Positions 55,683 through 64,000 of a stretch of DNA of 64,000 nucleotides are shown piece by piece. The notes under the pieces were generated by a model. The model had not been told where the DNA came from and ran no database searches. It saw only the letters and a program-made list of their open reading frames with translations. A program made the translations under genes and the position numbers. The stretch's first letter is position 1; each line of letters begins with the position of its first letter. Origin of the DNA: Ignavibacteriales bacterium (GTDB taxonomy: Bacteria > Bacteroidota > Ignavibacteria > Ignavibacteriales > Melioribacteraceae); the NCBI GenBank assembly GCA_020635275.1, contig JACKAA010000003.1, forward strand, positions 1-64,000, in the 5' to 3' direction.

Positions 55683-58600
55683 TTATTTTATTACTCCAAA
55701 TCTTCCAATTTTTTCTCCAACACCCGGAGCGTCAACATGGAAAATATAAACTCCATAAGAAATTCTCATACCTTCAGAACTTAAAAGATTCCAATATGCA
55801 ACACTTCCATTATCATCTTTTTCAATTGTATCAACCAGTTCACCGGTCAACGTATAAATCCTAATTGTACACTGCGGAGGCAAGTTTCTAAATTGAATTT
55901 CTCTTTCACCTCTTTTTGTTAGTGTTCTGCCAGGATTTTCAGTTGTACTAAAAGCTACGTAAGGATTTGGCACAACATAAACATCATTTAAGTTTTTGTT
56001 TACGTTAGCACTATTGAACTCTGCTTTTTTAGTTTCAAATAAATACTTATCTCCTTTTTCAAAAGGTTTGTCAGTTACCAACCTGTAAATATCACCGGAA
56101 CTTGGCAGTATTGGTGAACTAACGGTTGTATCAACATTAAATGTAATTTGATAAGTAGCTGAACCGTCAAATGTATTCTGAGGTAAGAACACTATTCCTT
56201 CACCCCAATCCCATCTTCCATTTTGTAAAGCTGGATCTGGTTCATAAACTAAGAATGTTGCCGGTTCTTCAAAGTAATAATTTGGAACCTTTTCCTCAAT
56301 ATAAACTAATTTAAAAGGCATTGTAAAAGTGCCTAAAAGTGTCTCTACTGTGTCAGCATCTGCCCAAGCGCCACCATCTAATGTATTTGTATTATTCCAT
56401 CTTACTTCATAATCAGCTCTAACTTTTTTCTTTAACTCATCAGCACCTAATATCGGCGGGAATAAAGGTTGTGCAATAACACTAATTGCTGAGTTTGTAA
56501 TAAACCTAGATTCAGCTTTATTAATATTTAACTCATCTTCCTGAACAAAAACTCTAATGCCATCAAATACATCATTCCCATCCTCACTGTTAACAAGATC
56601 ACTTTGATAAATAGGGTAATATCTATAACTAATAGTATAAACATTTCCCTCAGGTAAACTGCCTTCACTGCTTCCGGCAATTAATCCTCTATCAGAACTA
56701 ACTATATAATTACTTGTGGGAACAACACCATTTGATGCATCTCTAACTTCTACACTTTCAGTTACAATATTTTTATGTCTTAATGCAACTAGCACCGTAC
56801 CTTTAGAAGTAAATTGATAACTTACTCCTGTAGAATCTAATACATTATAAGAATTTGTCGAATCAAAACTTATAGCATACATTTTTTCATCAACAGCCAG
56901 ATCATCTAGAATTTTTAATTCTATACTTCCTGTTGCATTTCCTGCTAATACAGTTGGTTTTCCTCCAATACCGGCATCAGCATTTTCAATTCCAACTCCT
57001 AACGGACCTGGAATAACAGATAAAGTATTAACGTCATAAATTAAACCGCCGGTCTGTGGATCTTGTTGAATTACTGATTGTGTTTCTGTTGGTGGTAAAT
57101 CATCAGCGCCTCTATCATAAGCAACAACTGCATAATAATATTGAACACCATTTTGAACGGTTGAATCAATATATTCATGAACCAAGCCAGTATTGCTGCC
57201 TAAATTATATTTAATACCTCTGCCTTGGTATTCAATTGCTGATAACCCAACGTATTCATTATCCAAATCAAATTGAGCAGCTTTTCCCGTATTAGGATCA
57301 AACAATGCTTGTCCCAGAAATGGATTTCCGTTTGCATCTGTTATTGTGTAAACATCTGCAAAATTAAAGTCACGACTTCTATAAATTTTATATCCCTCAA
57401 AATCTTGCTCACCTGTTAAAGGATCAATTGACTCTTCTGATTTTGCGTCCCAGTAAAGAGTTACTTTACCATCACCGGGAACAGCTGTTACAATCGGCTT
57501 GTCCGGCGGCTGAGCAAATTGATAATCCGCTTCTAAAATCCTTACTGAAGTAATAGCATTTAATTTAAGGTCATTTAAATCTTCACCAAATAAAATAACC
57601 ATTGAAAATCTTTGAGATTCACCTTTATCCAAAACCATGGGTCCGGTTGAAAAACAAAATATATTATCACCTGGTGTAGATAAAAATTCCTGGTTAGGAT
57701 CAATTTCAGGTTTTGTCAACCAGCTCCAAATAATTTCATCATCTTTTGGATCAACTGCACTCCATGCGTTTACAGTAAACCCGGTTAAACCCAACTGATC
57801 TGATTCAGATATATCTCTAAAACCAAAATTTGGTTCAGAACCCGCCCACTTTTTACCTAAGCTCCATTCATCAGTTAACGTTCCAATTTCTTCATCATCA
57901 AAAAGACCATTTCCATTTAAATCATCATACCAAGCTTGTGATGGAACTCCATCGCCTTCACCATAATCTTTGCCCGGATAATTGGTTGATTCCGGTCCAA
58001 TTCCATCAATACCCACATCATTTTTTTCTATATCCCAGTCACCATCTTCATCACCAGACCATCTGGCTTTCGGTTCTCCATATACGGCTTTATATTTATC
58101 AATATCATCAATTCCTGTTTCTACTGGAATTAGTTGGCCATCAATTTCTTGTCCAGCTGAATTGAATGGAGATTCATCGGCAATACCGTCATCATCATTA
58201 TCAAAAGCATCAGTTGCAATTGAAGGAGATTCCAAGAATTTCCAACCAAAGTAACCGGTTGCTCTACCACCTCGTCCTGTTCCTTTTTGATCCCATGCAT
58301 AAACCATACTTCTGGTTCTCTGATCAAAGTTTTCAGCAAGTTCACCTTTAGGCGGAATAAAGAAAGCCAAATCCAAGCCGGCATAACCAACACCACCAAT
58401 ATGCGGATCACCAAACATTCCCATATAAAAATTGTTTAATGCTTTATCACTTGCATTTGTCATTTGATAAACACTAAATATTAAATCTTCAGCTAATGGA
58501 TTATTAAACTGAAGCATTCTTACATCAGAATCCAAACCTAAACCGCCTCTTGTAAAATCACCTTCAAAAGGCTGGTACTGATTAACAAATTCGTAATTTG

Positions 58601-59231
58601 TATAATCATCAATTGCAAAAAACACTTCTTCATCAGGAGCAGTAGAAGCATCTCCTAAAAATGCAGGCCACAAATATTTTCCTGCACCAGGTGAATACCA
58701 ACTTTCAGGCCATGTATCAGGTTTACCATCGCCGTCATTATCAGCAGCGGTAAAAGATGCAACTTCGTTAGAATTTGGATCGGTATAACCAGCTTTAGGC
58801 AGCCAACCCCATTTTTGAACACCGGCAGCATCATAATCACCTTCAGAAGGTGATACGTGAGAATCACTAATTATACTTACTGGTGTTCCATCAACACCCT
58901 GAACTTTTGCACCGGCAATTAAACCAAATTCATAACCATAGCCCAAGCCATTCCAAACTAAATCTCTAATATCAGCTGCAGCTCCAGGTGAACAAATTGA
59001 CCCGTAATTCCAAAGCTCAGTCTGAATTTTATTACCTTTAATTATAATATCTTTAATCTCAGTCTGCTCGCCGGTAATTTTATTAAACTTGGTTCCCTTA
59101 ATTTTTCCATAGAGTCTTTCAAACTCTTCCGGAGATGTTATTTTTTTTCTGGGTTCCTTTTCATTAACCTGAGAAAATAATAGCGTTGAGGCAAATAAAA
59201 GTAAGGTTAGTATTGAAAATTTGAATTTCAT
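55683..59231 (-). CDS. Very long secreted protein with fibronectin-like domain and VxPNPY-type C-terminus
   Basis: 1182 aa from the ATG at 59231 (AGGA 6 bases upstream), which gives a clean signal peptide ending LLFSQ; an upstream in-frame ATG at 59270 would spoil it. The body has many calcium-loop-like segments (DNDGDGKPD, DNDDDGIADE, DLNGNGLFDDEE), a FEGYKIYRS fibronectin domain near residue 615, and large beta regions. The C-terminus begins VVPNPYVAFSTTENPG and ends KIGRFGVIK, as in the 693-aa protein at 33264. Function unknown; probable surface protein secreted by T9SS. It lies between the TonB receptor and the PorV-like gene on one strand. Confidence 0.78.
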   Translation of the reverse strand: MKFKFSILTLLLFASTLLFSQVNEKEPRKKITSPEEFERLYGKIKGTKFNKITGEQTEIKDIIIKGNKIQTELWNYGSICSPGAAADIRDLVWNGLGYGYEFGLIAGAKVQGVDGTPVSIISDSHVSPSEGDYDAAGVQKWGWLPKAGYTDPNSNEVASFTAADNDGDGKPDTWPESWYSPGAGKYLWPAFLGDASTAPDEEVFFAIDDYTNYEFVNQYQPFEGDFTRGGLGLDSDVRMLQFNNPLAEDLIFSVYQMTNASDKALNNFYMGMFGDPHIGGVGYAGLDLAFFIPPKGELAENFDQRTRSMVYAWDQKGTGRGGRATGYFGWKFLESPSIATDAFDNDDDGIADESPFNSAGQEIDGQLIPVETGIDDIDKYKAVYGEPKARWSGDEDGDWDIEKNDVGIDGIGPESTNYPGKDYGEGDGVPSQAWYDDLNGNGLFDDEEIGTLTDEWSLGKKWAGSEPNFGFRDISESDQLGLTGFTVNAWSAVDPKDDEIIWSWLTKPEIDPNQEFLSTPGDNIFCFSTGPMVLDKGESQRFSMVILFGEDLNDLKLNAITSVRILEADYQFAQPPDKPIVTAVPGDGKVTLYWDAKSEESIDPLTGEQDFEGYKIYRSRDFNFADVYTITDANGNPFLGQALFDPNTGKAAQFDLDNEYVGLSAIEYQGRGIKYNLGSNTGLVHEYIDSTVQNGVQYYYAVVAYDRGADDLPPTETQSVIQQDPQTGGLIYDVNTLSVIPGPLGVGIENADAGIGGKPTVLAGNATGSIELKILDDLAVDEKMYAISFDSTNSYNVLDSTGVSYQFTSKGTVLVALRHKNIVTESVEVRDASNGVVPTSNYIVSSDRGLIAGSSEGSLPEGNVYTISYRYYPIYQSDLVNSEDGNDVFDGIRVFVQEDELNINKAESRFITNSAISVIAQPLFPPILGADELKKKVRADYEVRWNNTNTLDGGAWADADTVETLLGTFTMPFKLVYIEEKVPNYYFEEPATFLVYEPDPALQNGRWDWGEGIVFLPQNTFDGSATYQITFNVDTTVSSPILPSSGDIYRLVTDKPFEKGDKYLFETKKAEFNSANVNKNLNDVYVVPNPYVAFSTTENPGRTLTKRGEREIQFRNLPPQCTIRIYTLTGELVDTIEKDDNGSVAYWNLLSSEGMRISYGVYIFHVDAPGVGEKIGRFGVIK

Positions 59232-59276
59232 AATAGTCCTACATAATTTCTTAATTTTATTAAATTCCATTTATTT

Positions 59277-62099
59277 TTAATCAAAAATAATTGAGAAACC
59301 TAATCTAATTTCTCTTGGAATACTTAATCTTTCTTCACGTTTGTAATAATTTTCAATTACAGAAGGATCGAACATACCTTTATCTTCAAGTGTTCTTCTA
59401 TACACATCTGCATATTGAACTGCTGCAATTTTTGAATCGGCATTTTCTAATGCTTGTCCAGAATTACTCCAAACAAATCTTTCATTTTCAGTATCAAACA
59501 AGTTTTTAACTTGAACAAAAACTGAAAGATCAAATGGATCAATTCTGAAGAATTTTTCTAATTTTAAATCCACATTCCATTGAAAAGGTTTTACAGCAGA
59601 TGCTTGTTCATAAGTAATTGTTTTAGCAGTTTGAATTTCAACCGGAGTATAAGGAGACCCAGTTTGCATATTATAAATTATTCCAACTGCCCAATTTCTT
59701 GGATCAGATAAAGTTACTGTTCCGTTAATTAAATGTGATCTGTCAAAATCAAGCGGAACAAGGTAAGTTTCAGTTTGTTTGCCGGCAGCAACACTGAAAT
59801 ATAAATCCTCTTCTGGTTCAGTTCTATTACCTTCAGCCACTTGATATGTATAATCTAAAGTTGCCGAGAAAATTCCGCCCGGAGAAGGTCTTTTTATAAA
59901 TGAAAGTGTAATACCTTTAACATTTGCATAGGCTAAATTTGTTAAAACACTATATTGCCTTGCTCTCTCTGAATAGATTGTCTGTGTATAAATATAATCT
60001 CTTACATCTTTGTAGAAACCGGTTAAGTCAAACTTAAAGTCTTCTGTTAACTGTTGCTGTAAACCAATCTCATATTGAACTGATCTTTCAGGATTAACAT
60101 TTGCATTTCCAAATCTTGGAATTGTACTGGTATTCTGTACAAACCTCATATCATTTCTATATAGAGTTGATAAAGAACCTATTTGATAAAAATGACCATA
60201 AGAAAATCTAATAACACCTCTATCTGTAATTGGATAAGAAACACTGAATCTTGGAGAGATCATATGTTTAACTTCTGCATCTTCATCGTATTTATCTATA
60301 AATCCGGCTCTATCTTCATCAATATTTTTTGAAAGTTCAGGATTATATTGTGAAGCCGGATCAAAATATTCATAGCGTAAACCGGCATTTAATATTAAGG
60401 TTTTGGCTAATTCAATTTTATCCTGAACATATGCTGCAAATTGAACTGGTTCTTTTTCAAAATTATCAACTTCATATACAGGAATTCTAAATGCGTCTTT
60501 TAAATCGAATCCGCGTTCAATAACATCGCTTAGACTAACTGGTATTCCGTCAGGTCTGAAAAATTCAATTGAATATGCTTCTCTAAATAATTTATGTTTT
60601 CGATATTCAAAACCAGCTTTAACTTCATGAATATTAAACATTTGGGAAACAATATCACCCTTTATACTTAAAGTTTGAGTTTCTCTTTCTGATCTGTAAT
60701 TACTAGTACCGCCTGCTAAATAAAGTGTTGTTCCTATAGCCTTTCTAAAAAAGCCAGGTAAATATCTAGGATCATTTATATCCTCATATAAATAATATTG
60801 AGCTTTATTTTGTGAATAAGAGGCCTTTAAAGTGTAAAAAGTGCTATTGTTAATTGTGTGTGTCAAATCTAATGAATGAATTATTCCCTGACTATAATCT
60901 TTACCAAGACCATCGGGATTAAATAAAAAACTTCTGTCAAAATCTTTGGACTCTGAATTATCTGCTACTATCTCATATTTTAATTTAATTAAGGATCCAA
61001 AATTATGGCTAATATTTGCTTGCAGATTCCAACTCATTGAAGGATCCATTGCAACAAGATTTCTATCACCGGTTGGTAAACCGTTACTATTATCAAAGAA
61101 AGGATTAAAATAATATGGATCGAGAGCGCCGCCCTGCCTTGGATCACCTTCAGCAAAAGCTTCTGCTATTAAATATGAATCAGTTGGATTATAAATACGC
61201 TGACCATAATACAAACCTTTACTTTTACTGTAAATTCCGGATATAAAAAATTTAGTATTATCAGAAAAAGGAATTTTACCGCCAAAAGTTCCTTCAAATC
61301 TATTGGTATTAACCGGATCGAAATCTTCTATATTGTTAAACACATCGCTGTTCGATGAAACATATTCACCCGTATAACCTCTTAAACTGAAACTATAATC
61401 TTCTCCGCCCTCTTTGGTTACATAATTAATAACACCACTTAAAGCATTACCAAATTCGGCACTAAAAGTACCGGTTGAAACAGAAACTTCTTGAACTGCA
61501 TTTGTTGCAACACCAACAGATCTTGTATTTCCATAAGGATCGTTAATTGATAGACCATTAATTTGATAAGCTACTTCATTGCTTCTACCGCCTCTTACAT
61601 GCAATGCGCCGTCATCATCCTGCACAACACCTGCTTGAAGTTTTACAACTTCAGAAATATTATCTACAGGCAATGCATCAATTGTTTCTGAATTAATTGC
61701 TACAGTTGGGTTTGTTAAATCTTGTCTGATTAGTGGATTTCTTTCACCTTGAACAATTACAGCATCCATTTCAACTGCACCAGAAGGAAGTTGAAAATCA
61801 ATAGCTGTTGTAAAACCAACATTCACTCTAACATTAGTTCTAGTAACTTTTTGATATCCAATGTAAGATGCCGTAACTGAATAAACAGCTGGAGGAATAT
61901 TTAGAATTACAAAATTTCCATCAACATCAGATGCGGCTCCTAAAGAAGTTCCCTCTACAAAAACATTTGCAAAAGGAATTCCTTCACCAGTATCTTGGTC
62001 AATCACTTTTCCCATTATTTTTCCGGTGGATTGCCCAAAAACTGCAGAAGATATTAAAAATAAAATTGAGAAAATTTTAACGATATAATTTTTTTTCAT
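59277..62099 (-). CDS. TonB-dependent receptor with carboxypeptidase-regulatory-like N-domain, second copy
   Basis: 940 aa. Signal peptide ending AVFGQ. CarboxypepD_reg-like domain (GKIMGKVIDQDTGEGIPFANV to about 100), plug (VVQDDDGALHVRGGRSNEVAYQINGLS and AEFGNALSGVINYVTKEGG), and barrel to EIRLGFSIIFD. Same layout as the receptor at 26699 and also without a SusD partner. It is 45 bases upstream of the 1182-aa protein gene, so these and the PorV-like gene may be cotranscribed. Ligand unknown. Confidence 0.9.
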   Translation of the reverse strand: MKKNYIVKIFSILFLISSAVFGQSTGKIMGKVIDQDTGEGIPFANVFVEGTSLGAASDVDGNFVILNIPPAVYSVTASYIGYQKVTRTNVRVNVGFTTAIDFQLPSGAVEMDAVIVQGERNPLIRQDLTNPTVAINSETIDALPVDNISEVVKLQAGVVQDDDGALHVRGGRSNEVAYQINGLSINDPYGNTRSVGVATNAVQEVSVSTGTFSAEFGNALSGVINYVTKEGGEDYSFSLRGYTGEYVSSNSDVFNNIEDFDPVNTNRFEGTFGGKIPFSDNTKFFISGIYSKSKGLYYGQRIYNPTDSYLIAEAFAEGDPRQGGALDPYYFNPFFDNSNGLPTGDRNLVAMDPSMSWNLQANISHNFGSLIKLKYEIVADNSESKDFDRSFLFNPDGLGKDYSQGIIHSLDLTHTINNSTFYTLKASYSQNKAQYYLYEDINDPRYLPGFFRKAIGTTLYLAGGTSNYRSERETQTLSIKGDIVSQMFNIHEVKAGFEYRKHKLFREAYSIEFFRPDGIPVSLSDVIERGFDLKDAFRIPVYEVDNFEKEPVQFAAYVQDKIELAKTLILNAGLRYEYFDPASQYNPELSKNIDEDRAGFIDKYDEDAEVKHMISPRFSVSYPITDRGVIRFSYGHFYQIGSLSTLYRNDMRFVQNTSTIPRFGNANVNPERSVQYEIGLQQQLTEDFKFDLTGFYKDVRDYIYTQTIYSERARQYSVLTNLAYANVKGITLSFIKRPSPGGIFSATLDYTYQVAEGNRTEPEEDLYFSVAAGKQTETYLVPLDFDRSHLINGTVTLSDPRNWAVGIIYNMQTGSPYTPVEIQTAKTITYEQASAVKPFQWNVDLKLEKFFRIDPFDLSVFVQVKNLFDTENERFVWSNSGQALENADSKIAAVQYADVYRRTLEDKGMFDPSVIENYYKREERLSIPREIRLGFSIIFD

Positions 62100-62109
62100 A
62101 TAATCTCCG

Positions 62110-62134
62110 GTTCAATTCACAAAAATAATTGAAC
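62110..62134. promoter_or_regulatory. 8-bp inverted repeat in the leader of the second TonB receptor
   Basis: GTTCAATT and AATTGAAC with a 9-base spacer, ending right next to the CGGAG site of the receptor gene on the minus strand. Candidate operator or leader hairpin. Confidence 0.4.
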
Positions 62135-62193
62135 TTTGAGTCTTGTAAATTTAGTTGGTCAATGTAAGCGTAAAAATTAAGCAAAAAAATAAA

Positions 62194-62223
62194 CTCAACC
62201 AAGTTTATTCTAACTTGGTTGAG
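62194..62223 (-). terminator. Intrinsic terminator after the FG-GAP cargo gene
   Basis: Minus strand CTCAACCAAGTT/AACTTGGTTGAG perfect 12-bp stem with a 6-nt loop, followed by TTTATTTTTTT. It separates the FG-GAP gene (stop 62238) from the TonB receptor. Confidence 0.9.
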
Positions 62224-62237
62224 CTTCAATATTTTTA

Positions 62238-64000
62238 CTACTTAAGTAAGGTCATTTTAATAGACTTGGCAAAATTTCCAAATTCCATTTTAGCTATATA
62301 ATTTCCGCTTGCAACTTTACTTCCAAAATTATTGGTACCATCCCAAATAATTTCGTGATTACCTTTTTTAAGATTTACATCATTGATAAGAGTTTTAACT
62401 TCTTGACCAACCATGTTGTAAACCTTTAGAGTAATCTTTTTATCAATCGGCAGGCTAAAATTAATAGCTGTAGTAGGATTAAATGGATTAGGATAATTTT
62501 GTGCTAATTTATAATCATCTGGTGAAATAACATCATACAATCTTTCTCTAAAACCAACAGTTCCGTCTTGATATTCTAAAACTCTAACTGTTTGTCTGTA
62601 ATCATTAAAGATTTTATAACTTTCGGCATTATTTAATTCCCATCTGCCAAATTCAAGGCCTAAAGAATCAACCCAATCATAAATATCAACACTAATTGAA
62701 TCATAAACACTTTGTTCAGCAAGTACTACTTCTAATCTTCCATCATTATCTAAATCAACACTATCAGCAAATATATAAGAAGTAAAAGGTGTTTCTTCTC
62801 TAATGGTATCAACTACTGTGGGATCAAACGAAATTGGAGTTTTTATTACTTGAGCTGAATCAGTGCCTGCATAAAGAGTGTCAATTTCATATTCGGCACG
62901 TCCTCTTTGGATTTTATATGTTGCAAATACTTCACCTCCGGCTCCATCATATACTAAATTTAAATCATAACTATTTGGATCTAATAATGATCCTAATCCA
63001 TTATATTGAATTGCAACTAGATTGAGACCCGTTCCACCTCCAGTATACATTTCATCTTTACCATCACGATTTAAATCTCCTTTAACAATCGGCCAAAGTT
63101 CAACAACCTCTTTCCCAGCTAATGCGGCAATTTTTGAACTTGGAACTATTTCAGCGTAATTTTCTGATTGAGACTCATTAGTCCAAATATCATTACCTGT
63201 TGCAGTTTCAGGAAAACTTAACATAGCTACATTATGGGAATTACCATATTGAGTTCCAACTATTTCATCTTTGCCATCTCCATCTACATCAACTGCACGA
63301 GCACCAAAATAACTGACGGCATCAACACTTGAATATTCATGGTAAAATCCTTTAGCTTTAGCATCAGCATTATCAACTGCTTCTGGATAAACGTATGAAT
63401 TTGGGCCAGCAACTTCAATAGACCAAAAACCATAATTATTCCATGTATGATTTATAATTTCTATTTGTCCATCACCATCAATATCGGCAACTTCAGAATT
63501 ATAAAAAGAACCTCCAGCGCCCCAATCACCACCATTTGTTTGTACCCCAGGTTTACCGCCTTCTATTGAAAGACTTGCAAATCCAGGAAAAGCAAAGTTC
63601 ACACCAAGAATTAGAACATCTTGTCTTGGATCATCGCCATGTGGAATAATCTCTGTTCTACCATCACCATCAAAATCATATACCGTTAGAACTTCTCTAT
63701 GTAATCGTAATCCTTCTCTACCACCAGCACCAGCAAGAGTAGCCGGAGTAATTGTAAAAGCCGGTGTCGTTCCCCAATCAGTTCCATTCCATTCATAAAG
63801 AGCAATTCTTCCTAAAGAAGCATCTGCATTTTCATAATTTCTTTGTTCAAAAATTATTTCAAAATTTCCATCACCATCACAATCGCCAACTTGAATAAAT
63901 CTTGGTGTGGAACCGCTAGAACTTTCTGCAACTGGAGATGACCAAATAATTTCTAATAGCGAATCCTGTACAACTTTCATAACATGTACACGTCCACCAT
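62238..64000 (-). CDS. FG-GAP/VCBS-repeat secreted protein with T9SS sorting domain, N-terminus missing
   Basis: At least 587 aa; the frame stays open to the window edge at 64000, so the start and signal peptide lie outside. Six calcium-binding repeats of the type DxDGDGxxEI are visible (DCDGDGNFEIIFE, DFDGDGRTEIIPH, DIDGDGQIEIINH, DVDGDGKDEIVGT, DLNRDGKDEMYTG, DLDNDGRLEVVLA), typical of integrin-like propellers. The end carries NYPNPFNPTTAINFSLPI and KMTLLK, a type A T9SS signal. Binding or adhesion is likely. It is the gene before the second TonB receptor, but a terminator stands between. Confidence 0.85.
   Translation of the reverse strand, partial: GGRVHVMKVVQDSLLEIIWSSPVAESSSGSTPRFIQVGDCDGDGNFEIIFEQRNYENADASLGRIALYEWNGTDWGTTPAFTITPATLAGAGGREGLRLHREVLTVYDFDGDGRTEIIPHGDDPRQDVLILGVNFAFPGFASLSIEGGKPGVQTNGGDWGAGGSFYNSEVADIDGDGQIEIINHTWNNYGFWSIEVAGPNSYVYPEAVDNADAKAKGFYHEYSSVDAVSYFGARAVDVDGDGKDEIVGTQYGNSHNVAMLSFPETATGNDIWTNESQSENYAEIVPSSKIAALAGKEVVELWPIVKGDLNRDGKDEMYTGGGTGLNLVAIQYNGLGSLLDPNSYDLNLVYDGAGGEVFATYKIQRGRAEYEIDTLYAGTDSAQVIKTPISFDPTVVDTIREETPFTSYIFADSVDLDNDGRLEVVLAEQSVYDSISVDIYDWVDSLGLEFGRWELNNAESYKIFNDYRQTVRVLEYQDGTVGFRERLYDVISPDDYKLAQNYPNPFNPTTAINFSLPIDKKITLKVYNMVGQEVKTLINDVNLKKGNHEIIWDGTNNFGSKVASGNYIAKMEFGNFAKSIKMTLLK

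Noticed and set aside
57830..58414. Several open frames on both strands inside the 1182-aa protein gene, rich in His, Leu and Gln
   Set aside because: They arise from the Asp/Gly/Asn-rich codons of the real gene read in other frames; none has a plausible start site.

Overview
The window is AT-rich throughout. It looks like a chromosome segment from the Bacteroidota/Chlorobiota/Ignavibacteriota lineage, most probably an Ignavibacteria-type organism. Five exported proteins end in a type A T9SS sorting domain with the NYPNPFNPTT signature, and PorV-like proteins accompany TonB receptors. Complex I is the 11-subunit form, atpD-atpC stand alone, and E1 of the branched-chain dehydrogenase is an alpha-beta fusion. 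This assignment is inference from gene content; there is no rRNA or marker phylogeny here.

Layout: (1) 1-5194: the end of a NamZ-type muramidase, a lipoprotein, a convergent NfeD membrane protease, and tgt-yajC. (2) 5195-7061: a DUF4143-type ATPase between two ~167 bp imperfect direct repeats, the second ending on the 3' end of a tRNA-Glu(CUC) gene. (3) 7062-7952: a DUF2156/MprF-C-like protein. (4) 8050-18385: nuoABCDHIJKLMN without nuoEFG. (5) 18425-20236: an Rrf2 regulator with a palindrome at its start, an unknown 101-aa protein, an IscA-type carrier and a superoxide dismutase with two plausible starts. (6) 20316-22135: atpDC. (7) 22214-35345: seven minus-strand genes for the cell surface (T9SS cargoes, lipoproteins, TonB receptor, PorV-like barrel). 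(8) 35467-38199: a four-subunit 2-oxoacid:ferredoxin oxidoreductase. (9) 38502-44869: a T9SS cargo, lipA, a zinc-ribbon protein, LemA, an M48 protease and a small lipoprotein. (10) 44969-51509: lipoate-dependent dehydrogenase genes E2, E1, lipB, lpdA, then nth. (11) 51522-64000: a second surface region with a beta-propeller cargo, a VanX-type dipeptidase, a PorV-like barrel, a large secreted protein, a TonB receptor and an FG-GAP cargo cut by the window end.

Physiological reading: branched-chain or related 2-oxoacids can be oxidised either by the ferredoxin enzyme (8) or by the NAD-linked lipoyl complex (10), whose cofactor enzymes LipA and LipB are also encoded here. Reduced ferredoxin is a plausible donor for the complex I without NuoEFG, and its proton gradient would feed the ATP synthase whose beta and epsilon subunits lie in (6). 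The two surface regions share three protein types (TonB receptor, PorV-like barrel, long secreted protein ending in a VxPNPY-type domain), which suggests a recurring outer-membrane module.

I found no CRISPR array, insertion sequence, prophage or rRNA. The least explained items are the ATPase/tRNA repeat locus, the two-start superoxide dismutase, the 101-aa protein in the Rrf2-IscA locus, the paired surface modules, and palindromes that abut ribosome binding sites.
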